A stretch of 64,000 bases of DNA from Elymus sibiricus. Taxonomy: Eukaryota; Streptophyta; Magnoliopsida; Poales; Poaceae. This document shows, one piece after another, positions 1-12,192 of this stretch (within the stretch, counting starts at the first letter, position 1; every line of letters begins with the position of its first letter). Position numbers and translations under genes: made by a program. The DNA lies in NCBI GenBank assembly GCA_039707655.1, contig CM077673.1:269336288-269400287 (forward strand), in the 5' to 3' direction. The notes under the pieces were generated by a model. It worked only from the letters and a program-made list of their open reading frames with translations. It was not told the DNA's origin and did no database searches.

Positions 1-2
1 AG

Positions 3-359
3 GGCCGGCGGCATAACAGGAAGTGTAAGGGCAAGGCCGTGCTTGCTGTCGAGGGGTCCGGCAACCCCGACACCGCCAAGAAGGCCAAGGTTGACGACCC
101 CGGCAAGGATGTTGCCGGGTGCGCCTCCTGCCAGGCCTTGGCAGCTGCCGACAAGCCAGACGGCTCCGGCAAGCAGTACTGTAAGATCCATCGCACCAAG
201 GGCCATGATCTCCAGGATTGCCGGCAAGTTGAGCAGCTTGTCGAGAAGCAGAAAGCTGAATACGAAAGGCAAGATAAGGAGAAGGCCCAGGATGGCGCCG
301 AGGGGTCCGGCAAGAAGCGCGGTGGCCGAGGAGGTCACCGCGGCAAGGCCAAGCAATAG
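3..359 (+). pseudogene. gag: gag C-terminal fragment of Tat gypsy element
   Basis: This is the end of the Gag (capsid/nucleocapsid) protein, open from the window edge to a TAG at 357-359. It shows a metal-binding pattern Y-C-x-I-H-x4-H-x4-C, as in Tat Gag proteins, followed by a basic Lys/Gly/Arg-rich tail. The same frame stays open after the TAG into the protease, so the stop looks like a mutation within a continuous gag-pol frame. The bulk of Gag is left of the window. Confidence 0.75.
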
Positions 360-1325
360 AAGGAGAGGCCCGCTCGAGGTCGCGACAAGCAAGAGGGGGA
401 TGATGATGACAACCAAGAAGACGACGAGTCCAGCGAGCAAGAGTTCCAGAAAGCTACAGACATGATGTGCGTTGACGGGGGCGCCTCGTTGCATTCTTCC
501 CACCGCCAACTTAAACAGTGGGCACGCGAGGTTAATGCGACTGAGCCATCTGTCGGTGCCCAGAAGCCGCTGAAATGGTGCAACACGCCTATCATTTTTG
601 ACACTGAGGATCACCCTGATCACATAACTGCGGTCGGGTGTCTGCCATTGTTGGTTTCACCAATGATTCGCAACCTCAAGGTGACGAAAATGTTAGTTGA
701 CGGTGGGGCCGGCTTGAATTTGATCTCGCCTGAGGTGATCAAGAGGCTGCAAATTCCTGATGGAGATCTCGAAGAAACAAGCACATTTCAAGGGGTCAAT
801 CCAGGAAGGAGCCAGCCCAAGGGAAAGATTACGCTGCCGGTAACATTTGGTAGCGACCTGAACTTCAGGACAGAGAAGATTGTGTTCGCCGTCGCCAAGA
901 TTCCATTGCCATATAATGGGATCCTTGGCCGCCCAGCGCTGGCCAAGTTCATGGCGGCATCACACTACGCTTACAATGTACTGAAGATGCCCGGGCCGAT
1001 AAGCGTCATCACTGTCAACTCCGACAAGAAAGACGCGCTTATCTGCACCGACCAGCTTTACCGGGAGGCAGTTGCAGCATCTGCCGCCAAGGCACTTCCT
1101 GTCGCTAAACCTCCCGGGGGGAAGAAGACCGGCAAGACCTCTCGCACTCACTCCGGCAAGTGCGCCTCCTCGGAGTGCTGCGCTCCTGTTGAGGAAGTGC
1201 CAGAGAGCTCCACCGGCAAGAGCAAGAAGTCCAAGGCAGCTCCACCAGAGACCAAGAAGGTGCCCACCAAGGAGGATGGTACGGGAGGAACTTTCACCAT
1301 AAGTTCCACCCTCGATAACAAATAG
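360..1325 (+). pseudogene. pro: retroviral-type aspartic protease region
   Basis: This is the protease section of the gag-pol frame. Around 699-701 the segment L-V-D-G-G-A-G-L-N-L-I carries the catalytic aspartate; DGGAG replaces the usual D-S/T-G, as is common in Tat elements. The downstream I-L-G-R sequence (near 931) is the second conserved protease element. The enzyme would cleave the Gag-Pol polyprotein. The C-terminal part is a Lys/Pro/Ser-rich linker. A TAG at 1323-1325 separates it from RT, but the reading frame continues unchanged behind it, so the two were once one polyprotein. Confidence 0.8.
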
Positions 1326-3533
1326 GAAAGCGCGCTCGTTGCTTTCCTGCGGGCGAATATCGATGTGTTTGCATGGCAACCATCTGATATCCCCGGTGTT
1401 CCCAGGGAAGTAATTGAGCACCACCTTGCTGTCTGTCCACACGCGCGGCCCGTCAAGCAGAAGGTCAGGAAGCAGGCTCTGGAGCGGCAACAGTTTATTG
1501 CCGAAGAAATCAAGAAATTAGAAGCGGCATGCTTGGTTAGAGGAGTACTTCATCCAACATGGTTGGCCAATCCAGTTGTAGTGCGCAAGGTGAATGGAAA
1601 ATGGAGGCTATGTATTGACTATACAGATATCAATAAAGCCTGTCCAAAAGATCCTTTTCCCTTGCCGCGCATCGACCAGATTGTGGACTCCACTGTCGGC
1701 TGCGACTTGCTGTCATTCCTTGACGCCTATTCAGGCTATCATCAGATTTTCATGGCCAAGGAAGACGAAGAGAAGACCGCATTTATCACCCCATGTGGTA
1801 CGTATTGCTTTTTGCGTATGCCTTTCGGGTTGAAAAGTGCTGGTTCTACATTTGCAAGAGCAGTCCAGATTGGTTTTGAGCCCCAGCTACATAGAAATAT
1901 GGAAGCTTATATGGATGACATAGTGGTCAAAACCAAGGACAAGGCAACACTCATATCAAACTTAGAAGAAACATTTGCAAATCTGCGCAAGATCAACTTG
2001 AAGCTCAACCCTGAGAAGTGTGTGTTTGGTGTCCCATCCGGCAAGCTTCTCGGGTTCTTTGTATCTCAACGAGGAATTGAAGCAAATCCTGACAAGATCA
2101 AGGCAATCGAGCAAATTGAAGCGCCAAGACGTGTCAAGGATGTGCGCCGTCTTGCCGGCTGCGTTGCTGCTTTGAGTAGGTTCATCTCAAAATCTGCTGA
2201 GCGCGCCCTGCCCTTTTTCAAAATATTGAAGAAGGCAGGTCCAATGAAATGGACTCCGGAAGCGGAGGCAGCGCTGCAGGATCTGAAGAGGTACCTCTCC
2301 TCTCCACCAGTACTAATCGCGCCAAAACCACAAGAGCCGTTGCTGCTATATTTAGCGGCAACAAACCAGGTGGTGAGTGCTGCGCTAGTGGCAGAGAGGG
2401 AAGCAGACGAAGAAGCAACAGCAGCGGCAGGACCGCCAAGCGGCAAGCTAGGGTCCTCCCCGGCAGAGTCTGGTGCTGACAAAGCAGGATCTGCACAGCC
2501 AAGTGGAGCAATACAGAAGAAGAAGAAGGTGCAGCGCCCAGTTTATTTTGTTAGCTCCCTTTTGCAGTGGGCTAGGTCAAGATACTCTGGTGTGCAGAAA
2601 TTGCTCTTCGGCCTCCTTATGGCCTCGAGGAAGCTGCGCCATTACTTTCAGGCACATGAGATCACCGTTGTCACTCGCTTTCCGTTGCAGCGGATTTTGA
2701 GAAACCCAGATGCCACCGGCAGGATTGTGGAGTGGGCTTTAGAATTATCAAGCTTTGGTCTCAAGTTTGAAAGCACTTCAACTATTCAGAGCAGAGCCTT
2801 GGCGGAGTTCATTGCAGAATGGACCCCAACGCCAGATGAAGAAGTTCCAGAGTCAACTCTCCCCGGCAAGGAAACAAATCAAGAATGGATGATGTATTTT
2901 GACAGAGCTTTCTCGCTGCAAGGCGCCGGAGCTGGCGTGCTGCTTGTCGCACCCACCGGAGAGCACCTCAAATACGTGATTCAGATGCACTTTCCCCGGG
3001 AGAGGTCAACGAACAATACTGCGGAGTATGATGGGCTGCTTGCCGGTCTCAGGATCGCGGCAGACCTTGGAATCAGGAAGCTCATCGTCAGGGGTGATTC
3101 TCAGCTTGTCGTCAAGCAAGTGAACAAAGATTACCAAAGTCCATTAATGGAGGCTTATGTCGATGAAGTGAGGAAGTTGGAAGAGCGCTTTGACGGTCTG
3201 CAAACAGAGCACGTCCCTCGTGCGGAAAACAACATTGCTGATGACTTGTCGAAGCGCGCTGCCCTTAAGTTACCTGTGGAACCAGGAACTTTTGTACTCC
3301 GATTGACTCAACCATCCGTAGCACCATCGATGGGACAAGAGAAAAGAAGGAAGTTGAGTTCTGGCAAATATTTCCTGGCAGATCTCCCAGAGACCGCCGG
3401 CAAAGAAGTTACCGGGAATGACCCCAAGCTTGCCGGTGAGCGACAGGCTCCGGCAGGGCCTCAGGCTCTTGCCGTAGAGACAGACGCTCCTGCCGAGCTT
3501 GCCGGGGAGCGACAGGCTCCGGCAGGGCCTTGA
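1326..3533 (+). pseudogene. pol: reverse transcriptase with two RNase H domains
   Basis: This is the polymerase part of Pol, open for about 735 codons. RT motifs are clear: N-G-K-W-R-L-C-I-D-Y-T, F-L-D-A-Y-S-G-Y-H-Q, M-P-F-G-L-K, and the catalytic Y-M-D-D at 1908-1919. A first, degenerate RNase H follows (RPVYFVSSLL onwards, about 2537-2840). A second, archaeal-type RNase H lies at about 2880-3270 with the acidic residues still in place (YFD, NTAEYD, GDSQ, NIADDLS). The dual RNase H places the element in the Tat lineage. The usual FDGS after the first catalytic Asp reads FDRA here. It ends in TGA at 3531-3533, and integrase continues in the same frame. Confidence 0.92.
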
Positions 3534-3565
3534 GCCTTTGCTGTAGAGACAAATGCTCCCATGGC
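3428..3565 (+). repeat. 69-bp tandem repeat in the RNase H-integrase linker
   Basis: Two head-to-tail copies (3428-3496 and 3497-3565) encode a 23-residue unit beginning L-A-G-E-R-Q-A-P-A-G-P. Copy 1 is open; copy 2 holds the TGA that closes the RT-RNase H frame. Confidence 0.85.
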
Positions 3566-4846
3566 AGAAGACATGCCTTTAGTCCTTGTTGTCGAGCCCC
3601 AGGCTCCAGCATGGGCACAACACATCGTCCTTTTCCTTCAGACAGGAGAACTCCCCGAAGAGCAGGAAGAAGCGGAAAAAGTAGCCCGTCAGTCTAGTAT
3701 GTACCAGTTCGTGGACAACGTTCTGTACAGAAAAGACCGAATGGTGTGAAATTGAAGTGCATTCCTCGGGAGGATGGACTGGAGCTGTTGGCAGAGATTC
3801 ATGGAGGCATATGTGGCTCCCACATAGGCTCAAGAGCTCTTGTTGGTAAGGCATTCCGGCAAGGTTTCTTTTGGCCCACTGCTCTCTAGGATGCGACTGC
3901 ACTAGTAACCAAGTGTGAAGCGTGCCAGTTCCATTCGAAGAAATTGCATCAACCAGCTCAAGCTCTTCAGACAATCCCTCTTCCCTGGCCATTTTCGGTC
4001 TGGGGGCTCGACATATTGGGCCCTTTTCCCCGTGCTACCGGGGGCTTTGAGTACTTGTACGTCGCAATCGACAAGTTCCCAAAGTGGCTGGAAGTGGAAG
4101 CAGTGAGAAAGGTGACAGCACAGTTAGCCGTCAAGTTCTTCAAGGGAATAGTTTGCCGTTTTGGTGTGCCTAACAGGATCATTACTGACAACGGCACACA
4201 GTTCACGAGCCACACCTTCATGCAGTATGTCCAAGATCTTGGCGGCAAGATCTGTTTTGCTTCTGTTGCTCATCCAAGGAGCAACGGCCAGGCGGAGAGG
4301 GCAAATGCTGAGGTGTTGTGAGGTCTCAGGACAAGAACTATCGACAAGCTGCGCAAGTGCGGAAGACGCTGGATTGATGAGTTGCCGGCAGTTCTTTGGT
4401 CAATCAGGACGACACCAAATCGAGCCACCGGCCAGACACCCTTCTCCCTAGTATATGGGGCAGAAGCAGTTCTCCCCACGGAACTCATATACGGGTCACC
4501 TCGAGTGCTCACCTATGATGAGCTCGAGCAAGAGCAGCTGCGGCAAGATGACGTGTTGCTCCTTAAGGAAGATCGTCTTTAGGCTGCTGTGCGAGCTACA
4601 CGCTACCAGCAAGCTTTGCGCCGCTATCATAGCCGCAAGGTTCATGCCCGAAGTCTTGAGGAAGGCGACCTTGTTCTTTGGCACGTTCAGTCGGCCAAGA
4701 ATTCCAACAAGTTGACGCCGAAGTGGGAAGGCCCTTATCGGGTAGTACGAGTCACCAGGCCCGGTGCAGTCCGCCTGGAGACCGAAGATGGCATTCCGGT
4801 GAGCAACTCCTGGAATATCGAACATCTTCGTAAGTTCTATCCATAA
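3534..4846 (+). pseudogene. int: integrase, broken
   Basis: This integrase would insert the retrotransposon cDNA. The N-terminal zinc-binding region (EIHGGICGSH ... CEAC, about 3796-3930) is followed by the catalytic core with D in WGLDILGP, D in ITDNGTQF and E in NGQAERANAE, then a C-terminal W-E-G-P-Y-R-V (GPY/F motif, about 4726-4746). The frame shifts once near 3745-3755. Further stops interrupt it at about 3887 (TAG), 4319-4321 (TGA) and 4580-4582 (TAG). The terminal TAA at 4844-4846 looks like the natural end of Pol. It cannot make an enzyme as it stands. Confidence 0.88.
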
Positions 4847-5641
4847 GGCGCGGTTGCCGGGTCTCCCGGCAACCCCTTTTGTAAAAGTCTTGCCGATGAA
4901 GCATGTAATCTTTTGTACAAAGCCAGGCACAGACCCTGTGCATAGTTGAATAAAGCCTGAGTGTTTTACAATTCTTGTCGATTTCCATGTTTATCTATGT
5001 GCATGTTTATCTGAGATATTGTATTACACTTGCTCCCGGTAAGCGTTAATGAACCACCAAGGTTCCATATCTCTATTTTCTCTTCTTTCTTTTTCTCAAA
5101 GGATAGAAGGTTCCCTCGCATGCAAGTTTGCCGGGGGGGAAGGATGGTATGGATACCGGCAGGCGACATTGAAGGTTGACATCTTGCCGGAGGAAGTACA
5201 ACAACGACAAGCTAAGTTGCAGAAACTTTGAACAGATTTTCGTTTTGTAAAGTTATTCTCCTTGAACGGTTTCAATCTATGTATGGAAAACCTGCACGCG
5301 AAGGGAACCTTGTCGTGATCGGTTGCGCCCTTAATCTGTTTCGAGTCCGCTCAATAGCTTAAGTAGCTGCACTGAGAGCGCCAAGGTATCTTGTCGATGG
5401 CGGCACTGCCAGCAGGCTGCTAAAGTCCCGCACCTAGTGCTCGCGGCAAGAATGTGCGCACCGGCAGGTTTCCAATAAAGCGTAGGGCGATTACCATACA
5501 GAAAGAAATTAAGCAAGGGGAATAGCATAGCATTTGTTCAGAACATAGCAAGTTATATTACAATAATAGCTGCCGCTATTCTAACATAAGATCAAAATTG
5601 TCTTTGACACGTAGCGGTGGCGGCAAGAAAGGGAGAAGCAG
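4847..5641. other. convergent gap between pol and antisense gene
   Basis: These 795 bases lie between the end of plus-strand pol and the stop codon of the minus-strand antisense gene. I see no conserved reading frame. The stretch should hold the 3' untranslated ends of both transcription units, and a plus-strand AATAAAG at 4949-4955 is a candidate poly(A) signal. Confidence 0.6.
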
Positions 5642-7347
5642 CTAATCACGGCGGTCGCCTTCAACCCTCCTGACTTGGCTCACCGTGTCGACGATGGGCG
5701 CGACAAGTTCTTCTGTCGCCTTGAGATCTGCATCCTTCGGCAGGCGGTCAAGGGCGTTGGCGAGGTTGATGCCGGGATTCCTATACACCACCTTGGTGAT
5801 CACCTTGAGGAGGACGGCCCGGCAGAGCTTGCGGGACTCATTGGCCAGATGGGTTGTTCGGCTAGAGTGGATCAGCTCCAGGCCTTCAAGCAGGCGGTCG
5901 AGGAACATGGTCACCTTGGCACTCGTGGATACCCTGTCGTCAGAAGAATACCTGAAGTCCTGCAGGCCCATGGTGGACAGTTGTGCGACAAGCCTCTCCG
6001 CAACGTCGACGAGCTTTTCAGTCCAGACCTGCACGCCTGCCACATAATCGTTATGAGCGGCGGCAGCGCTCTTGAGCAGCTCCTGTTCATTACGGAGATC
6101 TTTGATCAGAGCCTTCTCGCGGGTCCTGCTGCTCTCAAGAGTCTCTTCCAGCGTGGACAGCTTCACCTTCAGATCTTCGATGGAGTCAGTGGCAGAGGAA
6201 AGCTGCTTGGTCTTGTCGGATATGGCAACTTGCATCTCCATCAAGCTGTGGAGAGCTTTGTCTCTCTCGGTTTTGAGTGTTGAGAGCTCCTTGCCGTGAT
6301 CCTCGAGACCTGCCTCCAGCTTCTTCACCTTCTCCTCCAGCAAGCTCTTGGCGGCCTCTGCGGCTTCGGCAGCATCGACGGTTTCCTTCAGCTTGCCGTC
6401 ATGATCTACAGTCAGAGCTTCGAGTGCCTCCTTGTGCTTCAGCTCCAGATCTTGAGTTCGCTGCGCGACAAGCTTTTCGATCTCCTCGTCCTTGGTGCGG
6501 AGCTTGTTGGCATGAGCCTTCTCGCGAGCGGTGAGGTCATCATCATGAGCCTCGAGCTCAACCCGGAGCTCTCTCAAGCATGCCTCCTCTGCAGCAGCCT
6601 GTTGTTTGGCCTCCTCCTGTGCCTTTTCAACGTCGGACTGCTTCAGGAGGAGATCGTTCCACCTTTCGCTCAGCTGCCCCTGGCCTGTCCTCAACTCCTG
6701 AAAAGCTTCGGCAAACCAGGCTTGCGTTTCCTCAACGTGTTTCTGGAGATCTACCTCCACTTTCTCAACAACCGCTACCCTGGAGTCTATTTTCTCTTTC
6801 CGGGCGCGGTGGAGTGCTTGAAGCTTCTGGTAGTTGTTGCCCATGGCCTGGAGGAGTTTCTCTTCCTCAGACTTGCTACTGCTAGCGTGCGGCTCATCGA
6901 TGATCTCGAGCCCGGCAGTGGTGATGGCGTCGTCACCGAAGACTTCTCCTTCAATTTGTGCCCTAGTGCTTGCCGTGCCTGGAATGCTGACGAACAAGTT
7001 GTTGCCAATCTTGAGATACTTGCTTGATGAAGGGGGGACTTCGGATGTTGCCGGCTGATCTTCAACAGCCGCTTCACCGGCAGCTGGGGGCTCCATGGCT
7101 GGTGCAGCGCCTGGCGCTCCTGCAGCAGGAATGCCGTCAGTACGGTCACTGGCCTCCTCGCTAGCCCTCTCAACAGATTCCTTGGCGGCCTCCTCTTGTG
7201 CGGCAGCATCCTTGGCGGCCTCGGCGGCAGCATTTTTGGCGGCCTCCTCAGTGGCACCCTTGGCGGCCTCCTCAGCGGCAACCCTGTCGGTTTCGGCGGC
7301 AGCGTCCCTGGCGGTCTCCTCGATGACAGCATCAACATCCATGTGCT
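5642..7347 (-). pseudogene. antisense ORF of Tat element, 3' exon (coiled-coil part)
   Basis: This is the last exon of the gene that runs antisense to pol in the Tat element. From ATG at 7342 the frame is open for 566 codons. About the first 60 residues are Ala/Glu-rich repeats (EEAAK-type), followed by a Pro/Ala/Ser linker. A long predicted coiled coil rich in Glu/Lys/Leu covers roughly residues 155-430, and a more globular C-terminal region follows. A splice acceptor (ATCGACAG before AGCACATGG) fits an exon start at 7347. Grande, RIRE2 and Retand carry comparable antisense genes; their function is not known to me. The exon is open, but it is separated from its 5' exons by the 8.6-kb copia insertion, so the gene is broken as a unit. 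Confidence 0.8.
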
Positions 7348-7484
7348 CTGTCGATGGAGGATTTGAAAGCCAAGAAGGTGAACAAGATGCGGCTAAGAAG
7401 GAAGTTCAAGAAGACAAAAAAGAAAGCCAGAATAATGAATACGTGCACCAGCATTGGTTGCCGGCATAGAACTACCGGTGCCCG

Positions 7485-9339
7485 TGTTGGGGAACGTCGC
7501 ATGGGAAACAAAATTTTCCTACGCACACGCAAGATCTATCCATGGTGATGAGCATCTATGAGAGGGAGAGTGAATCTACATACCCTTGTAGATCGCTAAG
7601 CGGAAGCGTTAAGAAACGCGGTTGATGTAGTCGAACGTCTTCGCGATCCAAATTGCCGAGCGTCCCGCGATCTCATCACGATCCGTCTCGCGATCCAATC
7701 ATGATCACGGTCCTTCCGATCTAGCGCCAAACGGACGGCACCTCCGCGTTCAACACACGTACAGCTTGATGACGCCTTCACCTCCTCGATCCAGCGAGCG
7801 ATGGTGAAGTAGTAGATGAGTTCCGGCAGCACGACGGCGTGGTGACGGTGGTGGTGAAGAACAATCTCCGCAAGGCTTCGCCAAGCACTACGAAAACTAT
7901 GACGGAGGATGAACTAGAGGGACAGGGTTGCCGGCACACGGCTTGGGGAAATCTTGATCTATCCCGTGTGCTAGCCCTGCCCCTCTATTTATATGTTGAG
8001 CCCTGGGGTCTAACCTTGGAGAGAAAGCCACCACAAGGTAGGTTTTGCCCGCACAAGGTCGGTTTGGCCCGCGCGGAAAGAGTCCCACTCGAATTCCAGC
8101 AGTACCGCGTACAAGCGGTAGTACCGCTTACGATAAGCGGTAGTACCGCCTGTAGCGGTAGTACCGCTTACGATAAGCGGTAGTACCGCCCCAGACGCCA
8201 GCAAAACTTCCTTTTGCACCTTGCCTAAGCCTCGTGGGCTTTACCCCTTGGCCCAAATAAAGTGTTCTCGTACCCAAACATTTCGGGAAACATCCGGAAC
8301 CCCTTCCGGTGAATTCCGGAACCCTTCCGGAGACCAAACACTATTATCCCATATATATCAATCTTTACCTCTGGACTATTCTGGAGATCCTCGTCATGTC
8401 CGGGATCTCATCCGGGACTCCGAACAATCTTCGGTCACCAACATAACAACTCAACTATACTTATATCGCCACCAAACGTTAAGTGTGTAGACCCTGCGGG
8501 TTCGAGAACTATGCAGACATGACCGAGACACCTCTATGGCCAATAACCAATAGCGGGACCTGGATGCCCATATTGGTTCCTACATATTCTACTAAGATCT
8601 TCATCGGTTGAACCTCTATGTCAAGGATTCAGTTAATCCCGTATACTGTTCCCTTTGTTCTTCGGTATGTTACTTGCCCGAGATTTGATCGTCGGTATCT
8701 CTATACCTAGTTCAATCTCGTTACCGGCAAGTCTCTTTACTCGTTCCGTAATACAAGATCCTGTGGCTAACTCTTTAGTCACTTTGCTTGCAAGGCTTAT
8801 TGTGATGTTGTATTACCGAGTGGGCCCTGAGATACCTCTCCGTCACACGGAGTAACAAATCCCAGTCTTGATCCATGCCAACCCAATAGACACCCTCGGA
8901 GATACCTGTAGAGCACCTTTATAGTCACCCAGTTACGTTGTGACGTTTGATACACACAAGGTATTCCTCCGGTGTCAGTGAGTTGCATGATCTCATGGTC
9001 ATAGGAACAGATACTTGACATGCAGAAAACAATAGCAATAAACTGACACGATCATATGCTATGTTCGTAGTTTGGGTCTTGTCCATCACATCATTCTCCT
9101 AATGATGTGATCCCGTTATCAAATGACATCTCATGTCTATGGCTAGGAAACCTTAACCATCTTTGATCAACGAGCTAGTTAACTAGAGGCATACTAGGGA
9201 CACAGTGTTGTCTATGTACCCACACATGTATTTGAGTTTCCAATCAATACAATTATAGCATGGATAATAAACGATTATCACGAAAAAGGAAATATGATAA
9301 TAACTAAATTATTATTGCCTCTAGGGCATATTTCCAACA
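7485..9339 (-). repeat. 3' LTR of copia element (1855 bp)
   Basis: This LTR aligns along its length with 14224-16115. It starts TGTTGGGG and ends CCAACA (short inverted ends TGTTGG/CCAACA). A minus-strand TATA box (ATATAAATAG) lies at 7985-7994. The main difference from its partner is one fewer copy of a 40-bp palindromic unit. Confidence 0.93.
8114..8190. repeat. palindromic 40-bp tandem array, two units
   Basis: Units at 8114-8153 and 8154-8190 contain the perfect palindrome AGCGGTAGTACCGCT alternating with TTACGATA and CTGT spacers. The partner LTR has three units. The array is absent from the LTRs of the copia element at 44999-59294. Confidence 0.9.
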
Positions 9340-9352
9340 GTCTCCCACTTGC
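9340..9352 (-). other. polypurine tract of copia element
   Basis: Read on the minus strand this is GCAAGTGGGAGAC directly before the 3' LTR, the plus-strand primer site expected for BARE/Angela elements. Confidence 0.8.
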
Positions 9353-9399
9353 ACTAGAGTCAATAATCTAGTTCACATCACCATGTGATTTACATTGTT

Positions 9400-12110
9400 C
9401 TAACACCCAATGAGTTCTGGGGTTCGATCATGCTTTGCATGTGAGAGAGGTCTTTAGTCAACGGGTCTGCGACATTCAGATCCGTGTGTACTTTGCAAAT
9501 CTCTATGTCATACTGTAGACACTGCTACCACACTCCACTTGGAGCTATTCCAAATGGCTGCTCACTATATGTATCCTGACTGGTACTCAGAGTCGTCCGG
9601 ATAGGTTTCAAAGCTTGCATCGACGTAACCCTTTACGACGAACTCTTTATCACCTCCATAATCGAGAAATATTTCCTTAGTCCTCTAGTTACTAAGGATA
9701 ATCTTGACCGCTGTCCAGTAATCCACTCCTGGATCACTCTTGTACCCCTTGACAGAATCATGGCAAGGCACACATCAGGTGCGGTACACAGCATGGCATA
9801 CTATACAGAGCCTATGGATAAGGCATAGGGGACGACCTTCGTCCTTTCTCTTTCTTCTGCCGTGGTTGAGCTTTGAGTCTCACTCAACTCCACACCTTAC
9901 AAATCAGGCAAGAACTCTTTCTTTGACTGATCCATTTTGAACTCTTTCAAAATCTTGTCAAGGTATGTACTCATTGAAAGTTTTATCAGACGTCTTGATC
10001 TATCTCTATAGATCTTGATGCCCAATATTTAAGTAGCTTCATTCCAGGTCTTCCTTTGAAAAACTCCTTTCAAACGACCCTTTATGCTTTCCAAAAATTC
10101 TACATCATTTCCGATCAATCAATATGTCAACCACATATACTTATCAGAAATTCTATAGTGCTCCCACTCACTTTATTGTAAATACAAGTTTCTCATAAAC
10201 TTTGTATAGACACAAAAACTTTGATCACCTCATCAAAGTGTATATTCCAACTTCGAGATGCTTGCTCCAGTCCATAGAAGGATCGCTGGAGTTTGCATGC
10301 ATTTTAGCATCCTTAGGACTGACAAAACCTTCCGGTTGTATCACATACAACCTTTCCTCACGGATACCATTAAGGAAACGATGTTTTGACATCCATCTGC
10401 CAGATTTCATAATCGAAAAATGCAGCAACTGCTAACATAATTCCAACAGACTTTCGCCCTTCAGGTAATACTTCCAAAGCCCATACTTTGTTTTCTTACA
10501 TGGATCCCATCTCGTATTTCATGGTCTTAACCATTTCTCGGAATCCGGGCCCATCATCGCTTCTCCATAGCTCGTAGGTTCGGCGTTGTCCAACAACATG
10601 ACCTCTAAGACAGGGTTGATGTACCACTCAGGAGCAGTACGCATCCTTGTCGACCTACGAGGTTCGATAGTAACTTGATCCAAAGCTTCATGATCATCAT
10701 CATTAACTTCCTCTTCAACTGATGTAGGCTCTACAGAAACATCTTTCTGCGCTGCGCTACTCTCAGGTTGAAGTAAAGGTTCAACAACCTCATCAAGTAC
10801 TATCTTCCTCCCACTCAATCTTTCGAAAGAAACTCTTTCTCGAGAAAGGACCCATTTTAGCAACAAACACTTTGTCCTTGGATCTGAGATAGAAGGTTTA
10901 CCCAACTGTTACGTTAGGGTATTCTATGAAGATGCATTTTTCCGCTTTGGGTTCGAGCTCATTAGGTGAAAACCCTTTTTCACATAAGCGTCGCAGCTCC
11001 AAACATTACGAAATGACAGCTTAGGTTTCCGCCAAACCAAAATTCATACGGTGTCATCTCAACGGACTTATGGTGCCCCTTTTAAAGTGAATGTGGTTGT
11101 CTCTAATGCATAGCCCTAAAACGATAGTGGTAAATCGATAAGAGACATCATAGTTTGCACCATATCCAATAGAGCATGACTACAACATTCAGACACACCA
11201 TTACACTATGGTGTTCTAGTTGGCGTGAGTTGTGAAACAACTTCCACATTGTCTTAAGTTGTATACCAAACTCGTAACTCAGATATTCACCTCCACGATC
11301 ATATCGTAGATATTTTATCTTCTTGTCACGATGATCTCAAACTTCACTCTGAATTTGCTTGAACTTTTCAAACGATTCAGACTTGTGTTTCATTAAGTAA
11401 ATATACCCTATATCTACTCAAATTATCAGTGAAGGTAAGAAAATAACGATATCCACCGCCCGCTACAACATTCATTGGACCTAACACATCAACATGTATC
11501 ATTTCCAATAAGTCAATTGCCCGCTCCATCATACCGGAAAACGGGATCTTAGTCATCTTGCCCATGAAGCATGGTCCGCATGTCTCAACCGATTCGAAAT
11601 CGAATGAGTCCAAAGATCCATCAGCATGGAGTTTCTTCATGCGTTTTACACCAATATGACATTTAGCGGCAGTGCCACAAGTATGTGGTACTATCATTAT
11701 TAACTTTGTATCTTTTGGCATCAATATTATGAACATGTGTATCACTACGATCAAGATTCAATAAACCACTCTTATTGGGTGCATGATCATTGAAGGTATT
11801 ATTCACGTAAACAGAATAACCATTATTCTCTAACTTAAATGAATAACCGTTTTGCAATAAACATGATCTAATCACGTTCATGCTTAACGCAAACACCAAA
11901 TAACATTTATTTAGGTTCATCACTAATCCCAAAGGTAGAGAGAGCGCGCGATGGTGATCACATCAACCTTGGAAACACTTCCAACACTCATCGTCACCTC
12001 GCCTTTAGCTAGCCTCCGTTTCTTCCGTAGCTTTTATTTCGAGTTACTAACATTTAGCAACTGAACCGGTATCTAATACCCAGGTGCTACTAGGAGTACT
12101 AGTAAGGTAC
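9400..12110 (-). pseudogene. pol: copia pol (protease, integrase, RT, RNase H), decayed
   Basis: Read on the minus strand, the order is protease first. W-V-L-D-T-G-S at about 12060-12080 keeps the active-site aspartate. Integrase follows (TYLWHC..., HADGSLDSFDFES, EMIHVDVLGPM; about 11370-11930). RT follows (RRSTRMRTAPEW and EAMMGPDSEKW at about 10520-10700, then FLNG and RLYVIQPEGFV at about 10300-10400), and last an RNase H remnant below 9800. No stretch is open for more than about 130 codons, and frameshifts and stops are many. The remaining domains still cover the normal length, so decay is by point changes and small indels. Confidence 0.85.
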
Positions 12111-12192
12111 ACATCAATAACACGTATATCAAATATACTTCTGTCGACGTTGCCAACCTACTTATCTACCAAGTATCTAGGTTTGTTCCACT

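Larger units (their letters stand above)
1..7484 (+). mobile_element. Ty3/gypsy retrotransposon, Tat lineage, left segment
   Basis: This is the interior of a Tat-lineage gypsy element. Gag, protease, reverse transcriptase, two RNase H domains and integrase run on the plus strand. They are followed by the 3' part of a minus-strand gene. The 5' LTR and most of gag lie left of the window. A copia element interrupts it at 7484/7485 and it resumes at 16116. The second, archaeal-type RNase H and the antisense gene before the 3' LTR are hallmarks of the Tat/Retand/Grande group. I do not assign a Triticeae family name. The coding part is rich in CCGGCAAG-like runs. Confidence 0.9.

Noticed and set aside
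5675..6283. 202-codon plus-strand frame
   Set aside because: Complementary shadow of the coiled-coil exon of the antisense gene; no motif of its own.
8114..8190. Regular palindromic repeats as a CRISPR-like array
   Set aside because: Spacers are not unique, the units are contiguous, and the array lies in a plant LTR; it is an ordinary tandem repeat.
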